64,000 nucleotides of DNA from contig CAJUIZ010000004.1 of NCBI GenBank assembly GCA_910586625.1, forward strand, positions 62,001 to 126,000, read 5' to 3'. Below the pieces are notes generated by a model. It was not told the origin of the DNA and ran no database searches. It saw only the letters and a list, made by a program, of their open reading frames with translations. This DNA comes from an uncultured Christensenellaceae bacterium. Lineage in GTDB: Bacteria; Bacillota; Clostridia; Christensenellales; CAG-314. The translations under genes were made by a program, and so were the position numbers. Shown piece after piece: positions 32,128-41,521 of the stretch (position 1 is its first letter; every line of letters starts with the position of its first letter).

Positions 32128-33567
32128 TTAATTGGATTGCGTTAAAGTTTTGTACAGCTCCGCATACTTGACGGCGGATTTCTTCCAGCTGTAATCGCAC
32201 TTCATAGCCGCCGCCGTTATCGCGTCCCACTCGGCGCGACGGTCGTAGTAGACGGACATTGCGCGGCACAGGGTGTACCACAGGTCGTCGGCGTTGCTGT
32301 TGGTAAAGGAAAAGCCGTTTCCTTGGCGCGTTTGGTCGTTGTAGCTGAATACAGTATCTTTAAGCCCGCCCGTTTCGCGCACAAGCGGAAGCGTGCCGTA
32401 CTTGAGCGCGATTATCTGCGACAAACCGCACGGTTCGAAGTCGCTGGGCATCAAAAACAGGTCGCACGCAGCGTAAATCTTGTGGGCTAACGCGTTGTTG
32501 AAGGTGATATTTGCGCTGACCTTGTTGGGATTGCGGAACGCATAGTAGCGGAACATATCTTCGTAACGCTTTTCGCCCGTGCCCAACACCACCAGTTGCA
32601 TTCGCGCACCAGTAAGGCGCGACATTACCGCATCGAGCAGATGCAGACCCTTCTGATCCACCAAGCGGGAAATCACGCCTATCATTATCGCGTCCGCATC
32701 CTGCGGCAAACCCAACTCCGCCTGTAAGGCAAGCTTATTAGAACGTTTGCCGTCCTTTACAGTCTTTACCGTATACTTGGTATAAATAAGCTTATCCTTA
32801 GCGGGATTATACGAATCGTAATCCACTCCGTTGAGTATGCCGCGCGTCTTGTACGCATAGCGGTTGATGACGCCGTTTAGTCCTTCGCCGTAGTAGTCGG
32901 TTGTAATCTCGCGGGCGTACGTATCGGATACGGTCGTTACCGCCTGAGAGAACACTATCGCGCCCTGCATAAGGTTTACGCAGTCGCCCTGCATAAGTCT
33001 GTCCTGCGTAAAGTACCATTCGTTAAGCCCGGTAAGGTCCTGCGCTTCGCCCTTGCCCATACGTCCCTGATAGCGCAAATTGTGTATAGTATAGACAAAC
33101 TTGGCGTTAGCCATATTAGGCAAACTACGATAAAACGCGTCGTAATACACGGGAACGAGCGCGCTTGACCAGTCGTTACAGTGAATTACGTCGAAAGACT
33201 CGTTCAAATAGCACACGGTATCCAGTACCGCCTTGGAAAAGAACGCAAACCGTTCGTTATCCGCAAAGCAGTACAAATCTCCGCCGAAGTAGTATTCGCT
33301 GTCCAAGAAGTAAAAGGTTACGTTATCTTTTACAAGCTTGAACAGCCCGCAATACTGGTGCCGCCAGTTAAGGTCTACGTAAAAGTAACCCAAATACTGC
33401 ATTTGACGTTGATATTCCGCGTCGATTACGCGAGTATACTTGGGCATTATTACGGAAACTTCCGAGCCCTGCTTGGCTATTGCCTTGGGCAGCGCGCCCA
33501 ACACGTCGCCCAGTCCGCCGCTTTTTGCAAAGGGCTCTACTTCCGCGCTTACGTACAATACTTTCAT
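32128..33567 (-). CDS. glgA: Glycogen synthase
   Basis: The 479-aa GT5 enzyme extends alpha-1,4-glucan from ADP-glucose. The N-terminal KSGGLGDVLGALPKA binds ADP, HCNDWSSALVP is typical of the first Rossmann domain, and PSDFEPCGLSQIIALKYGTL contains the conserved EPCGL block with the catalytic Glu. It follows glgD by 7 nt in the glgC-glgD-glgA order. Confidence 0.96.
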   Translation of the reverse strand: MKVLYVSAEVEPFAKSGGLGDVLGALPKAIAKQGSEVSVIMPKYTRVIDAEYQRQMQYLGYFYVDLNWRHQYCGLFKLVKDNVTFYFLDSEYYFGGDLYCFADNERFAFFSKAVLDTVCYLNESFDVIHCNDWSSALVPVYYDAFYRSLPNMANAKFVYTIHNLRYQGRMGKGEAQDLTGLNEWYFTQDRLMQGDCVNLMQGAIVFSQAVTTVSDTYAREITTDYYGEGLNGVINRYAYKTRGILNGVDYDSYNPAKDKLIYTKYTVKTVKDGKRSNKLALQAELGLPQDADAIMIGVISRLVDQKGLHLLDAVMSRLTGARMQLVVLGTGEKRYEDMFRYYAFRNPNKVSANITFNNALAHKIYAACDLFLMPSDFEPCGLSQIIALKYGTLPLVRETGGLKDTVFSYNDQTRQGNGFSFTNSNADDLWYTLCRAMSVYYDRRAEWDAITAAAMKCDYSWKKSAVKYAELYKTLTQSN

Positions 33568-33574
33568 ATTACTC

Positions 33575-34678
33575 CTAAATAGTCCTGTGTTTGCCGACTA
33601 CAAGCGGGAAATCGGGCTGTCCGATAAGCGTCTTACCTTCGCGCAGAACACAGTTTTTGTCCAAAATGCAGCAGCCGATAGTAGCGTCCGCGGAAATTAT
33701 TCCGTCCTGCATAACTATACTGTTTTTAACAACAGCGCCCTTATGTACGCGCACTCCGCGGAAAATAATGCTGTTTTCCACAGTGCCGTTTATTACGCAG
33801 CCGTCGGCAATAATACTGCTGCGCACTACCGCGTCGGACAGATACCTTGTAGGAACCCTGTCCTTGCTCTTGGTGTAAATCTTATCCTGCGGAATAAATA
33901 TGTCCTTACGCTTGTCGAACTCGAACAACTCCATACTTACCGTATAATAGCTGTCGATATCCTTGATTGTTCTCAAAAAACCGTCGAAGCAATAGCCGTA
34001 AATATTAAGTTTGCCGACGTTCTTCTCGATGATATCCTTGACGAAACGTTTCTTGCCGTGAAGCATACAGTTTTCCAACAGGTTGATAAGCAAGTCCTTG
34101 GTAAAAACGTAATAACCGGTTAAACGGTTAAGACACTTTTTGCGGTCCTTGGCGTATACCACGTCGCGCACCGCGCCCGTTTCGTCCGTTTCTACGTATG
34201 TTTCGCCGTCCGTTTTGCTTTTTACCCTTTGATACACTACCGTAATATCCGCGTTGTTGAATTTGTGCGTTTCGACTATTTTGTCAAAACGGACGTTACA
34301 CACGTTATTTCCGTCGGCAACCACGACGTAACGCTCCTTGCTCCGTTCCAAAAAACGCAGCACTCCCGACAGAGCCGCTATACGGCTGTCGCCGTAAAAT
34401 TCCGCATCGGGCGCGGGCGGCAATACGAACAGACCTTCGCGCTTACGAGCCAAATCCCACGGCTTGCCGCTGCCGACGTGATTGAGCAGCGACTGGTATA
34501 CGGGCCCCGTAGCTATCCCCACGGTATTCATACCGCTGTTAACCATGCCCGACAGAACGAAGTCGACAAGACGGTATCTGCCTGCGAACGGCAGAGCCGA
34601 GACCGCGCGCACGCGGGTGAGCTCGCCCAAGTCCGCTTCGTTGTTACAAGCCAAAATTACGCCCATTGTATCCAACAT
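33575..34678 (-). CDS. glgD: Glucose-1-phosphate adenylyltransferase subunit GlgD
   Basis: The 367-aa protein aligns with GlgC in layout but has changed catalytic regions. The N-terminus reads GVILACNNEADLGELTRVRA instead of the GGxGxRLxxLT pyrophosphate loop, typical of GlgD, the non-catalytic or weakly catalytic partner in Bacillota. The nucleotidyl-transferase-like domain is followed by a left-handed beta-helix (SSIIADGCVINGTVENSIIF). It probably forms a heterotetramer with GlgC and raises its activity. It is encoded 1 nt from glgC. Confidence 0.92.
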   Translation of the reverse strand: MLDTMGVILACNNEADLGELTRVRAVSALPFAGRYRLVDFVLSGMVNSGMNTVGIATGPVYQSLLNHVGSGKPWDLARKREGLFVLPPAPDAEFYGDSRIAALSGVLRFLERSKERYVVVADGNNVCNVRFDKIVETHKFNNADITVVYQRVKSKTDGETYVETDETGAVRDVVYAKDRKKCLNRLTGYYVFTKDLLINLLENCMLHGKKRFVKDIIEKNVGKLNIYGYCFDGFLRTIKDIDSYYTVSMELFEFDKRKDIFIPQDKIYTKSKDRVPTRYLSDAVVRSSIIADGCVINGTVENSIIFRGVRVHKGAVVKNSIVMQDGIISADATIGCCILDKNCVLREGKTLIGQPDFPLVVGKHRTI

Positions 34679-34679
34679 A

Positions 34680-35894
34680 TCACTTGCCCTCCGAAACGTT
34701 GTCAGTTACCATATTGTTCTTGCCGATTACGGCGCGTTTGCCGATTTTTACTTCCGCTCCGATTAGCGTTACTCCGCCCGAACAGTATTTGGAAAGATAT
34801 GCGTCGTCGTCCGTCAAACCTATTTGAGCGCGCTCGCCTATTACGCAATAGGACGCAAGTATTGAATTTTTGATTTTTGCCCCTTTGCCGATTTTTACGC
34901 CGCTCATAACGATGGAATTCTCCACTTCCGCGCCTTCGTCTATTTGCACTCCGTCGAATATAATGCTGTGCGTTACCTTGCCGTCAATATAGCAGCCTTC
35001 GGTAATAAAGCTGTTTTTTACTTCGCAATGCGCGTCGAGAAAGTGCGGGCTTTCCAAGGGACTTTTGGACAAAATAGGGAAGTCTTCGTCGTACAAGTCC
35101 AAGCTGTCGTCGTCCAGCAAATCCATATTGGACTGCCACAGACTTTCGACGGTACCTACGTCCTTCCAGTAGCCCTTGAACTTGTAGCCGTACATTTTTG
35201 CACCGTCGTTCAACATCTTGGGAATTATATTCTTGCCGAAATCGTTATCCGACGACGGATTGGCTTCGTCGTCGATTAGCTCTTTACGCAGCCTGCTCCA
35301 AGTAAACACGTATATACCCATAGAAGCCGTGTCGCTTTGGGGATGGGCGGGTTTTTCTTCGAAGGTGACGATACGGTTTGTATCGTCCGTTTGCAAAATG
35401 CCGAAACGGGACGCTTCTTCGATAGGCACGGGAATCATCGCTATCGTGCAATCCGCTTCCGTTTGCTTGTGCTGCTCGATCATATTGCTGTAATTCATCT
35501 TGTATATATGATCGCCCGACAGTATCAAAACGTAGTCGGGATTGAACTTGTCGATGAATTCGATATTTTGATAAATGGCGTTTGCGGTACCCTTGTACCA
35601 CTCGCCCTGTTTTTCCTTCATATACGGGGGCAAAAGAAAAACTCCGCCGTTGTTCCTGTCCAAGTCCCACGGCTGACCGCTGCCTATGTAGGTGTTAAGC
35701 TCCAACGGCTTGTACTGCGTAAGCACGCCAACCGTGTCGATACCCGAAAGGGTGCAATTGGTAAGCGGAAAATCGATTATGCGGTATTTGCCGCCGAACT
35801 GCACCGCAGGCTTGGCTATGTTACGGGTTAGAACGCCCAAACGGCTGCCTTGACCGCCTGCCAGTATCATAGCGATACATTCTTTGTTTTTCAT
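34680..35894 (-). CDS. glgC: Glucose-1-phosphate adenylyltransferase catalytic subunit
   Basis: The 404-aa enzyme makes ADP-glucose, the committed step of glycogen synthesis. It has the catalytic loop ILAGGQGSRLGVLTRNIAKP, the DFPLTNC segment, the SGDHIYKMNY Asp region, FEEKPAHP and the beta-helix domain with repeated IxxGAxVENSIVM-type turns. Unlike GlgD its pyrophosphate loop is intact. It lies 18 nt after yhbY. Confidence 0.96.
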   Translation of the reverse strand: MKNKECIAMILAGGQGSRLGVLTRNIAKPAVQFGGKYRIIDFPLTNCTLSGIDTVGVLTQYKPLELNTYIGSGQPWDLDRNNGGVFLLPPYMKEKQGEWYKGTANAIYQNIEFIDKFNPDYVLILSGDHIYKMNYSNMIEQHKQTEADCTIAMIPVPIEEASRFGILQTDDTNRIVTFEEKPAHPQSDTASMGIYVFTWSRLRKELIDDEANPSSDNDFGKNIIPKMLNDGAKMYGYKFKGYWKDVGTVESLWQSNMDLLDDDSLDLYDEDFPILSKSPLESPHFLDAHCEVKNSFITEGCYIDGKVTHSIIFDGVQIDEGAEVENSIVMSGVKIGKGAKIKNSILASYCVIGERAQIGLTDDDAYLSKYCSGGVTLIGAEVKIGKRAVIGKNNMVTDNVSEGK

Positions 35895-35912
35895 AAAATC
35901 CCCCTTATGGCG

Positions 35913-36206
35913 TTAGAATTCGATATGTTCGATATTTTCCTTATCGCTTCTTTTGTACACCACGAAGCGGTTGCCTACGCATAATACGGGCTCGCAGCCG
36001 AGTCTTTCGCATACTTCGCGGCACATATCCTTTGCCGAAAGCGTGCAGCTTTGCAAGGACGCGACCTTGACCAACTCGTAATGGTACAGCGCCGTGTCTA
36101 TTTCCTTCAATACGTTTTCCGTCAGTTCTTCCTTGCCGACCGTAACGGACGGACGAAGCGCGTTTGCAAGCGCTTTGAGTTTGCTTCTTTGCTTGGTAGT
36201 AATCAT
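35913..36206 (-). CDS. yhbY: YhbY-family RNA-binding protein (CRM domain)
   Basis: The ATG at 36206 has an AAAGGAAA site and gives 97 aa, the normal family size; the longer frame to 36356 is a read-back into non-coding sequence. The product has the CRM pattern: LKALANALRPSVTVGKEELT, then VLKEIDTALYHYELVKV, with a GxxF-type loop near the end (VGNRFVVYKR). CRM proteins bind pre-ribosomal RNA. yhbY after obgE is a common Bacillota order. The 151 bases between the two genes contain nothing recognised. Confidence 0.9.
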   Translation of the reverse strand: MITTKQRSKLKALANALRPSVTVGKEELTENVLKEIDTALYHYELVKVASLQSCTLSAKDMCREVCERLGCEPVLCVGNRFVVYKRSDKENIEHIEF

Positions 36207-36357
36207 AATTTTTCCTTTTTCGGCAAATGCCGATATTTTGTAAAATGCCGCCGCAATAGAATTTTCCATCAAACGTCTTACAGCGTTGTCGGACGAAACG
36301 GCATTGAAATGCGTTTGCTTTGTCACGCGACGTTTCGAAGAGTACGAGTTCGGCAAA

Positions 36358-37617
36358 CTACAATATAAGCTCGAACTCGATTTCGCCGATAATTACTGTA
36401 TCGCCGTCCTTGGCTCCCGCTTGCTTTAACGCAGTTTCAACGCCGCGAGTCTTGATTACCTTTTGGAAATAGCGGAAACTGTCGTAATCGTCAAGGTCTA
36501 CCTTGCGGGACAGCTCGTCCACAAGACTGCCGACAACTTCGTAAACGCTTGCGTCAAGCTTTACCACTTCGAAGCTGCCGTCTTCTTCCTTTTGCAGCCT
36601 GTACGGCTCGAATTGCATCGGCTGCGCCGCGGGAGCGGTTTTAAGCGCGTCCGCAACGGCGGCAATAAACTCGTTAACCCCTTCGTGAATAATAGTCGTC
36701 ATAGGTATCACGGTATATTTGCCGTATTCCGCCTTGAAGCGTACAAGATTTTCATCCGCTTGGGGCATATCCATCTTGTTGGCGACTACAATCATAGGCA
36801 GGCTGCGCAGAGACGCGTCGTAGCCGAATATCTCGCTGTTGATTGCAGCGAAATCCGCAACGGGGTCGCGTCCTTCGCTTCCGGACATATCCAGTACGTG
36901 AACGAGCAGCCGAGTACGTTCGATATGCCGCAAAAAGCTGTGACCGAGACCAAGGCCTTCGCTTGCGCCTTCGATCAATCCCGGAATATCCGCAATAACA
37001 AAGGTTTCGTCGCGAAAGCTTACAACGCCCAAATTGGGCGACAATGTAGTAAAATGATAATTGGCGATTTTCGGTTTTGCGTCGGATACTACGGACAACA
37101 ACGTACTTTTGCCGACGTTGGGGAAGCCCACCAGCCCTACGTCGGCGATGGTTTTCAGTTCCAATACCACTTCGTATTCCTGTGTTTTGACTCCCAATTC
37201 CGCAAAGGATGGCGATTGACGGCGAGACGTTGCAAAGTGATGATTACCGCGTCCGCCCTTGCCGCCGACCAATACGACTTCGCGCTGACCGTCTGCGAAC
37301 ATATCGGCAATCACGTCGCCGTCTACGCTCTTGATAACCGTACCGACGGGAACCTTTACTTCGATATCGGTACCCTTCTTACCGTAGCAATTCTTTCTGC
37401 CGCCGTTTTCGCCGTTACCCGCGCGAAAATGCTTTTGGTAATGAAAAGCGTTGAGCGTGTTTTCGGAATGAGTGGCTACGAATATTACGTCTCCGCCCTT
37501 GCCGCCGTCTCCGCCGTCCGGTCCGCCGTTGGGCACGTATTTTTCCGTATGCAGGCTGGCGGAGCCGTCTCCGCCGTTACCCGACTTGATATATATCTTT
37601 ACTTTGTCGATAAACAT
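36358..37617 (-). CDS. obgE: Obg-family GTPase
   Basis: The ATG at 37617 follows AAGGAAGGA and gives a 419-aa protein with the correct N-terminus MFIDKVKIYIKSGNGGDG (Obg fold, glycine-rich). The G domain follows: GFPNVGKSTLLSVVSDAKPK, DIPGLIEGASEGLGLGH and NKMDMPQ. A C-terminal OCT domain ends in IIGEIEFELIL. Obg takes part in 50S maturation and, in Bacillus, in general stress and sporulation control. The start overlaps the GltD-like gene by 19 nt. Here obgE is separate from rplU-prp-rpmA, where it often lies. Confidence 0.95.
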   Translation of the reverse strand: MFIDKVKIYIKSGNGGDGSASLHTEKYVPNGGPDGGDGGKGGDVIFVATHSENTLNAFHYQKHFRAGNGENGGRKNCYGKKGTDIEVKVPVGTVIKSVDGDVIADMFADGQREVVLVGGKGGRGNHHFATSRRQSPSFAELGVKTQEYEVVLELKTIADVGLVGFPNVGKSTLLSVVSDAKPKIANYHFTTLSPNLGVVSFRDETFVIADIPGLIEGASEGLGLGHSFLRHIERTRLLVHVLDMSGSEGRDPVADFAAINSEIFGYDASLRSLPMIVVANKMDMPQADENLVRFKAEYGKYTVIPMTTIIHEGVNEFIAAVADALKTAPAAQPMQFEPYRLQKEEDGSFEVVKLDASVYEVVGSLVDELSRKVDLDDYDSFRYFQKVIKTRGVETALKQAGAKDGDTVIIGEIEFELIL

Positions 37618-38756
37618 AATCCTTCCTTTATTTTCCGAACGGCGTTCAGTCCGTCCGCTACGGCATCGGCTACAAGCCTGCCGCCCTTGGCGTCGCCGCC
37701 CAAGTATACGTTGCCGTACTGCCAATAATCTTCTCTGTTTACTTCACGTCCGCCGATTACCGTTTTGTCGAACGCGCTTCCCGTTGCGGAAACCACGTAA
37801 TCGGCAACCAATGTAAATTCTCGGTCGGTAACGGTCAGCTTGCCGCGCCCTTCGGATACCGTCTCGGCAACGGTAAACGCCAAACCGTCGGCAGTTTGCT
37901 GCAATTTTATCGGCGCGGCGTTGAACACAAACCGCGCGCCTTCGCGTTCGGCGGAGCATACTTCCCTATCGAATGCAGGCATATCGGCGCGCGTTCGGCG
38001 GTAGACGACGGTAACGTCGCACCCCTTGAATAACGCCAATCTCGCGCAGTCCACGGCGGAATTGCCGCCGCCCACGACTATCACTCTTTTTACGCCGAAA
38101 TCTCCCTGCAAAAAATCCTTGTAATTACAGGCAAGCTCTTGCCCAACAACGCCTAATCCGTAGTCGGCAGTAAGACCAGTCGCCACGTACACGGCGTCAA
38201 ACCGCCCTTGAAGCCGTGCAAGCTCTTGCGTGCCTATTTGCTTGTTTTCAACCGTAATCTTGCCGTAAACGGCGTTTTTAACCCGTAAAAGCGCCTGCTC
38301 GGGCAGTCGGAAAGACGGTATAAGCGACAAGGTTGACAGAAGTTCGCCGCGCTCGTAAACGGTGACTTCCGCACCCTGCTCGTACGCCTTGACAGCGCAG
38401 GTAACGCCGGAAACTCCGCCGCCGACAATTGCCAATCGAAGACCTTGCATTTCGCCGCCCAACCGTTCGACTTCGTACGGATAGCGCGCAAAAACTTCAC
38501 GTTCGACAAGCCCGACGTCTAAGGCTTGTCCGCGTTTGTTAAGAATACAATTGCCCGAGCATTGCTTATCGCGCGGGCATACGTAACCGCATATCTCGCC
38601 GAAGGGATGACCGACGAGCCTGACCGCTTGACGGAATCGACCTTCGCGAACAAGCCGAAGAAAGGCGGGGATATCGTTGCCGACGGGACAATACGTCTTA
38701 CACGACGGCTTGACGCAGTTAAGACAACGTTCGCTTTCGGCGGTATAATCAAACAC
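37599..38756 (-). CDS. Orphan GltD-like FAD/Fe-S NAD(P) oxidoreductase
   Basis: I use the GTG at 38756 because AAGGAG lies 7 nt upstream, inside nth. The ~385-aa product has an N-terminal Cys-rich Fe-S region (ERCLNCVKPSCKTYCPVGND and CGYVCPRDKQCSGNC), an FAD-binding motif LAIVGGGVSGVTCAVKAYEQ and an NAD(P)-binding motif VIVVGGGNSAVDCARLALFK. This is the glutamate synthase small-subunit type. No gltA/gltB large subunit is adjacent, so it probably passes electrons to another partner. It overlaps nth by 8 nt and obgE by 19 nt. Confidence 0.85.
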   Translation of the reverse strand: MFDYTAESERCLNCVKPSCKTYCPVGNDIPAFLRLVREGRFRQAVRLVGHPFGEICGYVCPRDKQCSGNCILNKRGQALDVGLVEREVFARYPYEVERLGGEMQGLRLAIVGGGVSGVTCAVKAYEQGAEVTVYERGELLSTLSLIPSFRLPEQALLRVKNAVYGKITVENKQIGTQELARLQGRFDAVYVATGLTADYGLGVVGQELACNYKDFLQGDFGVKRVIVVGGGNSAVDCARLALFKGCDVTVVYRRTRADMPAFDREVCSAEREGARFVFNAAPIKLQQTADGLAFTVAETVSEGRGKLTVTDREFTLVADYVVSATGSAFDKTVIGGREVNREDYWQYGNVYLGGDAKGGRLVADAVADGLNAVRKIKEGLCLSTK

Positions 38757-39381
38757 GGTAATGCTCCTTGTAGTATTTGCAGTATTCATTTACGCTACAC
38801 GCCGCGCAGTTGGGATTTTGCGATTTGCAAACATACCGCCCGTGCAGCAAAATATAGTGATGAGAATCCGCCCATTTTTCAGACGGGATTGCCCGCATAA
38901 GCTGTTTTTCCGTTTCCAAAACGTTGGCGGCGTTTACTATCCCAAGACGGTTGGACACGCGGAATACGTGAGTATCCACTGCGATAGCTTGTCCGCCGAA
39001 AGCGACGGCGTACACTACGTTTGCGGTCTTGCGCCCCACGCCTTTGAGACTTTGCAAAGATTTTAGGTCGTTTGGAACCTTACCGCCGAACCTGTCCAGC
39101 AAATCCTGCGACATTTCTTTCAAATACGTCGCCTTGCTGTGGTAAAATCCGCAGGAATGTATCAGCTCTTCGATACGTTCGAGCGGAAGCGCGGCCATTT
39201 TGTCGGGTGTATCGGCTTGGGCAAATAAAGCGGGCGTGACGGCGTTTACACGTTTGTCCGTACACTGCGCGGACAGTATTACCGCGACTAAAAGCTGGTA
39301 AGGGGAATTGAAAACCAATTCGCTCTTAGCGTCGGGGAAATCTTGCGATAATCGATAAAGTATCTTGTCCGTAGCCGTCAT
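38749..39381 (-). CDS. nth: Endonuclease III
   Basis: The 210-aa DNA glycosylase/AP lyase removes oxidised pyrimidines. It has the helix-hairpin-helix with catalytic Lys (SLKGVGRKTANVVYAVAFGG), the catalytic Asp in IAVDTHVFRVSNRLG and the C-terminal [4Fe-4S] loop CKSQNPNCAACSVNEYC, in C-x6/7-C-x2-C-x5-C spacing. It is the first gene of a minus-strand run through the GltD-like gene and obgE. Confidence 0.95.
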   Translation of the reverse strand: MTATDKILYRLSQDFPDAKSELVFNSPYQLLVAVILSAQCTDKRVNAVTPALFAQADTPDKMAALPLERIEELIHSCGFYHSKATYLKEMSQDLLDRFGGKVPNDLKSLQSLKGVGRKTANVVYAVAFGGQAIAVDTHVFRVSNRLGIVNAANVLETEKQLMRAIPSEKWADSHHYILLHGRYVCKSQNPNCAACSVNEYCKYYKEHYRV

Positions 39382-39431
39382 ACAGTCGTCCTTTTCTTTT
39401 GTTTTGAATTACAGCATCGTGCAATAAAGAT

Positions 39432-39460
39432 ATTATACACTAATTCTCTGCATATTTCAA
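39432..39460 (-). promoter_or_regulatory. Promoter of nth and the downstream operon
   Basis: TTGAAA (39455-39460) and TATAAT (39432-39437) on the minus strand, spacer 17 nt. Confidence 0.7.
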
Positions 39461-39473
39461 TACTTTAACGAAA

Positions 39474-39725
39474 CTAAATGCGAGTTAAAGTAGTACCGTT
39501 CAAGGTTACGCGCGCCAAATAAAAACCGACGAAGGTCTCGCCGAGAGACAGTGTGGCGCGAACGGCGGACAATGCGTCGCGGGAAAACTTGACGGACAGT
39601 CCGCACCCCACGTTGGCTGATCTGGGCGTGGATATCAACGCGCAGTTGACCCCTTTGTTAAGCAGATAATTGTAAGCGCTTATCGTTACGCTTCTCGAAC
39701 GGTATATTGCAATTACGTATTCCAT
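39474..39725 (-). CDS. DUF3343 protein (putative Se/S carrier-like)
   Basis: The 83-aa product matches the small DUF3343 proteins: IAIYRSRSVTISAYNYLLNK, then PRSANVGCGLSVKFSRDAL with a conserved GCGLSVKF Cys. These proteins are often found near class V cysteine desulfurases and have been linked to selenium or sulfur handling by context. The divergent cysteine desulfurase here fits that association. Function otherwise unproven. Confidence 0.8.
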   Translation of the reverse strand: MEYVIAIYRSRSVTISAYNYLLNKGVNCALISTPRSANVGCGLSVKFSRDALSAVRATLSLGETFVGFYLARVTLNGTTLTRI

Positions 39726-39870
39726 TGCTATCCTCCTATGTAAAAGTAGGACGTTACGCCCGCTTTACGCCCTTTCCCAAGGTTCGTTGGCATAGTGTTA
39801 AAATTTCCCCGTAAAATATATTACTGTAAAAAACGCAAAATAGTTAAAATTTATGCAATTAGGGGCAAAA

Positions 39871-41007
39871 ATGATTTATTTAGACAATGCTGCAACTACA
39901 AATTACAAACCGCAATGCGTAATAGACGCAGTAACGGAAACGATTACAAGGTATCCGTTTAACCCCAACCGCGGCGGACACAAACAAGCGTTGGAGCTGG
40001 AACGGAAGCTGTACCAAACGCGCAAAAAGCTGTCGCTGCTGTGTCATAACGATTCGGAAAAGCACGTGGCGTTTACAAGCGGCTGCACCGAAGCGTTGAA
40101 TTTGGGTATTCTCGGCACGGCAAGACGCGGACACGTGATAGTATCTTGCTACGAACACAATTCCGTATTGCGTCCGCTTATGCAGCTGCATAAGCGCGGC
40201 TTTATAACCCTGTCCGTAGCCCAAGCGGACGAGAACGGCGACGTGCGCGCGGAAGAAATCGAGCGTTTGTTACAAAAAGATACGTATCTGCTATGCGTTT
40301 CGCACGCATCCAACGTAAACGGTAAAAGTCAAAAACTGTACGCTTTGGGAGAACTCGCGAGACAGAAGAATTTACTTTTTTTAGTGGACTGCGCGCAAAG
40401 CGTAGGGTATTTTCCAATAGATATGTCGAAATGCAACGTAGATATGGTAGCCGTCGCCGGACACAAGGGACTGCACGGCATACAAGGCGCAGGCGCGCTT
40501 GTCTTTAACGAGCGGTCTACGCCCCGACCTGTAAAATTCGGCGGAACAGGATCGGAAAGTCATCTGTACTACCAACCGAACACTATCCCCGACAGCTTAG
40601 AATCGGGCACGTTGCCCTGCCCCGCCATAATGGCTATGGACGCAGGAATAGACTACTGGCTGTCCAACTGGCAAACCAACGCCGAACTAATTGCGGAAAA
40701 CGAAAAGCTGATATGGGACGGGCTGACGGAAATACCCAACGTAAGGCTGTACTCGCAGCAAAATAAAAGCGGAATAGTAGCCTTCAACGTAGGAAACGCC
40801 GACAGCAACGAAATAGCCGACGAGCTGTCCGAGAGCTACGACATAGCCGTACGCGGCGGACTGCAATGCGCGCCGCTTACGCACAAGCACTTGGGAACGT
40901 TCGAGCAGGGCGTAGTGAGAGCTTCGGTAAGCTGCGTAACTACGAAAGACGAATGCTACCGTTTTCTTAACGCCGTGGATACCATAACCCGCAGACTGAC
41001 GCGTTGA
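39871..41007 (+). CDS. Class V cysteine desulfurase
   Basis: The ATG at 39871 has AGGGG just upstream and starts MIYLDNAATTNYKPQCV, the family N-terminus; the ATG at 39853 has none. The 378-aa PLP enzyme has the PLP-Lys in VAGHKGLHGIQGAGAL and the active Cys in RGGLQCAPLTHKHLG. It releases sulfur (or selenium) from cysteine (or selenocysteine). The pattern fits the cysteine desulfurase subgroup that pairs with DUF3343 rather than IscS, and no iscU or sufU is adjacent. Confidence 0.88.
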   Translation: MIYLDNAATTNYKPQCVIDAVTETITRYPFNPNRGGHKQALELERKLYQTRKKLSLLCHNDSEKHVAFTSGCTEALNLGILGTARRGHVIVSCYEHNSVLRPLMQLHKRGFITLSVAQADENGDVRAEEIERLLQKDTYLLCVSHASNVNGKSQKLYALGELARQKNLLFLVDCAQSVGYFPIDMSKCNVDMVAVAGHKGLHGIQGAGALVFNERSTPRPVKFGGTGSESHLYYQPNTIPDSLESGTLPCPAIMAMDAGIDYWLSNWQTNAELIAENEKLIWDGLTEIPNVRLYSQQNKSGIVAFNVGNADSNEIADELSESYDIAVRGGLQCAPLTHKHLGTFEQGVVRASVSCVTTKDECYRFLNAVDTITRRLTR

Positions 41008-41027
41008 CGTCCATTGAGAAATGTAAA

Positions 41028-41066
41028 CAAAAACGGCTTAAAACAAAACGTTTTAAGCCGTTTTTG
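41028..41066. terminator. Bidirectional terminator
   Basis: A perfect 17-bp stem (41028-41044 with 41050-41066, arm CAAAAACGGCTTAAAAC) with a 5-nt loop and T/A tracts on both sides. It serves the desulfurase and the convergent small gene. Confidence 0.9.
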
Positions 41067-41073
41067 TATGTAA

Positions 41074-41430
41074 TTACAGTTTTAACAGTTCTTCCAACAA
41101 GCCGTTCAGACGCGAGCGCTGTTCGGCGTTCAAAAGCGGCGTTACACGCTTAGCGAAAGCGATAAGCTGCTCGTTGGTTAAGTTGCCGCGAGCTTTTTGC
41201 TCGATAACGTTGTTGACTATGTCCTTTACAAGCTGTCCTTCCCCTTCGCGCTCGTATTTAGATGCAAGACGTTTCATTTCTTCCACCCTTGTAGCGTAGT
41301 CGTCCTTGGGCGTGTTGCTTACGGGCGTTTCGCGCTGCGGCTGTCGGTCGCGGGGCTGTTCCTGCTTGCCGTCGCTGTAATTAGAGCGTTGATTGACGAA
41401 AATGTTGCGCGGATCTTGATTATTTGCCAT
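41074..41430 (-). CDS. Small hydrophilic protein of unknown function
   Basis: The 118-aa product has a disordered Gln/Arg/Asn-rich N-terminal half (MANNQDPRNIFVNQRSNYSD) and a helical C-terminal domain (NLTNEQLIAFAKRVTPLLNA, then EQRSRLNGLLEELLKL). I do not recognise it. It diverges from another small gene whose product has similar paired helices, so the two may be partners. Confidence 0.65.
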   Translation of the reverse strand: MANNQDPRNIFVNQRSNYSDGKQEQPRDRQPQRETPVSNTPKDDYATRVEEMKRLASKYEREGEGQLVKDIVNNVIEQKARGNLTNEQLIAFAKRVTPLLNAEQRSRLNGLLEELLKL

Positions 41431-41521
41431 AAAATAAGTACTCTCCTTGAAAACAATGGTTACTATAAATTATATGTCGGCATATAATGTAATGATTACA
41501 AAATTTTAGGGGGAACACAGG

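Noticed and set aside
36207..36356. N-terminal extension of yhbY
   Set aside because: The family length and the ribosome-binding site fit the start at 36206; the extension is not protein-like.
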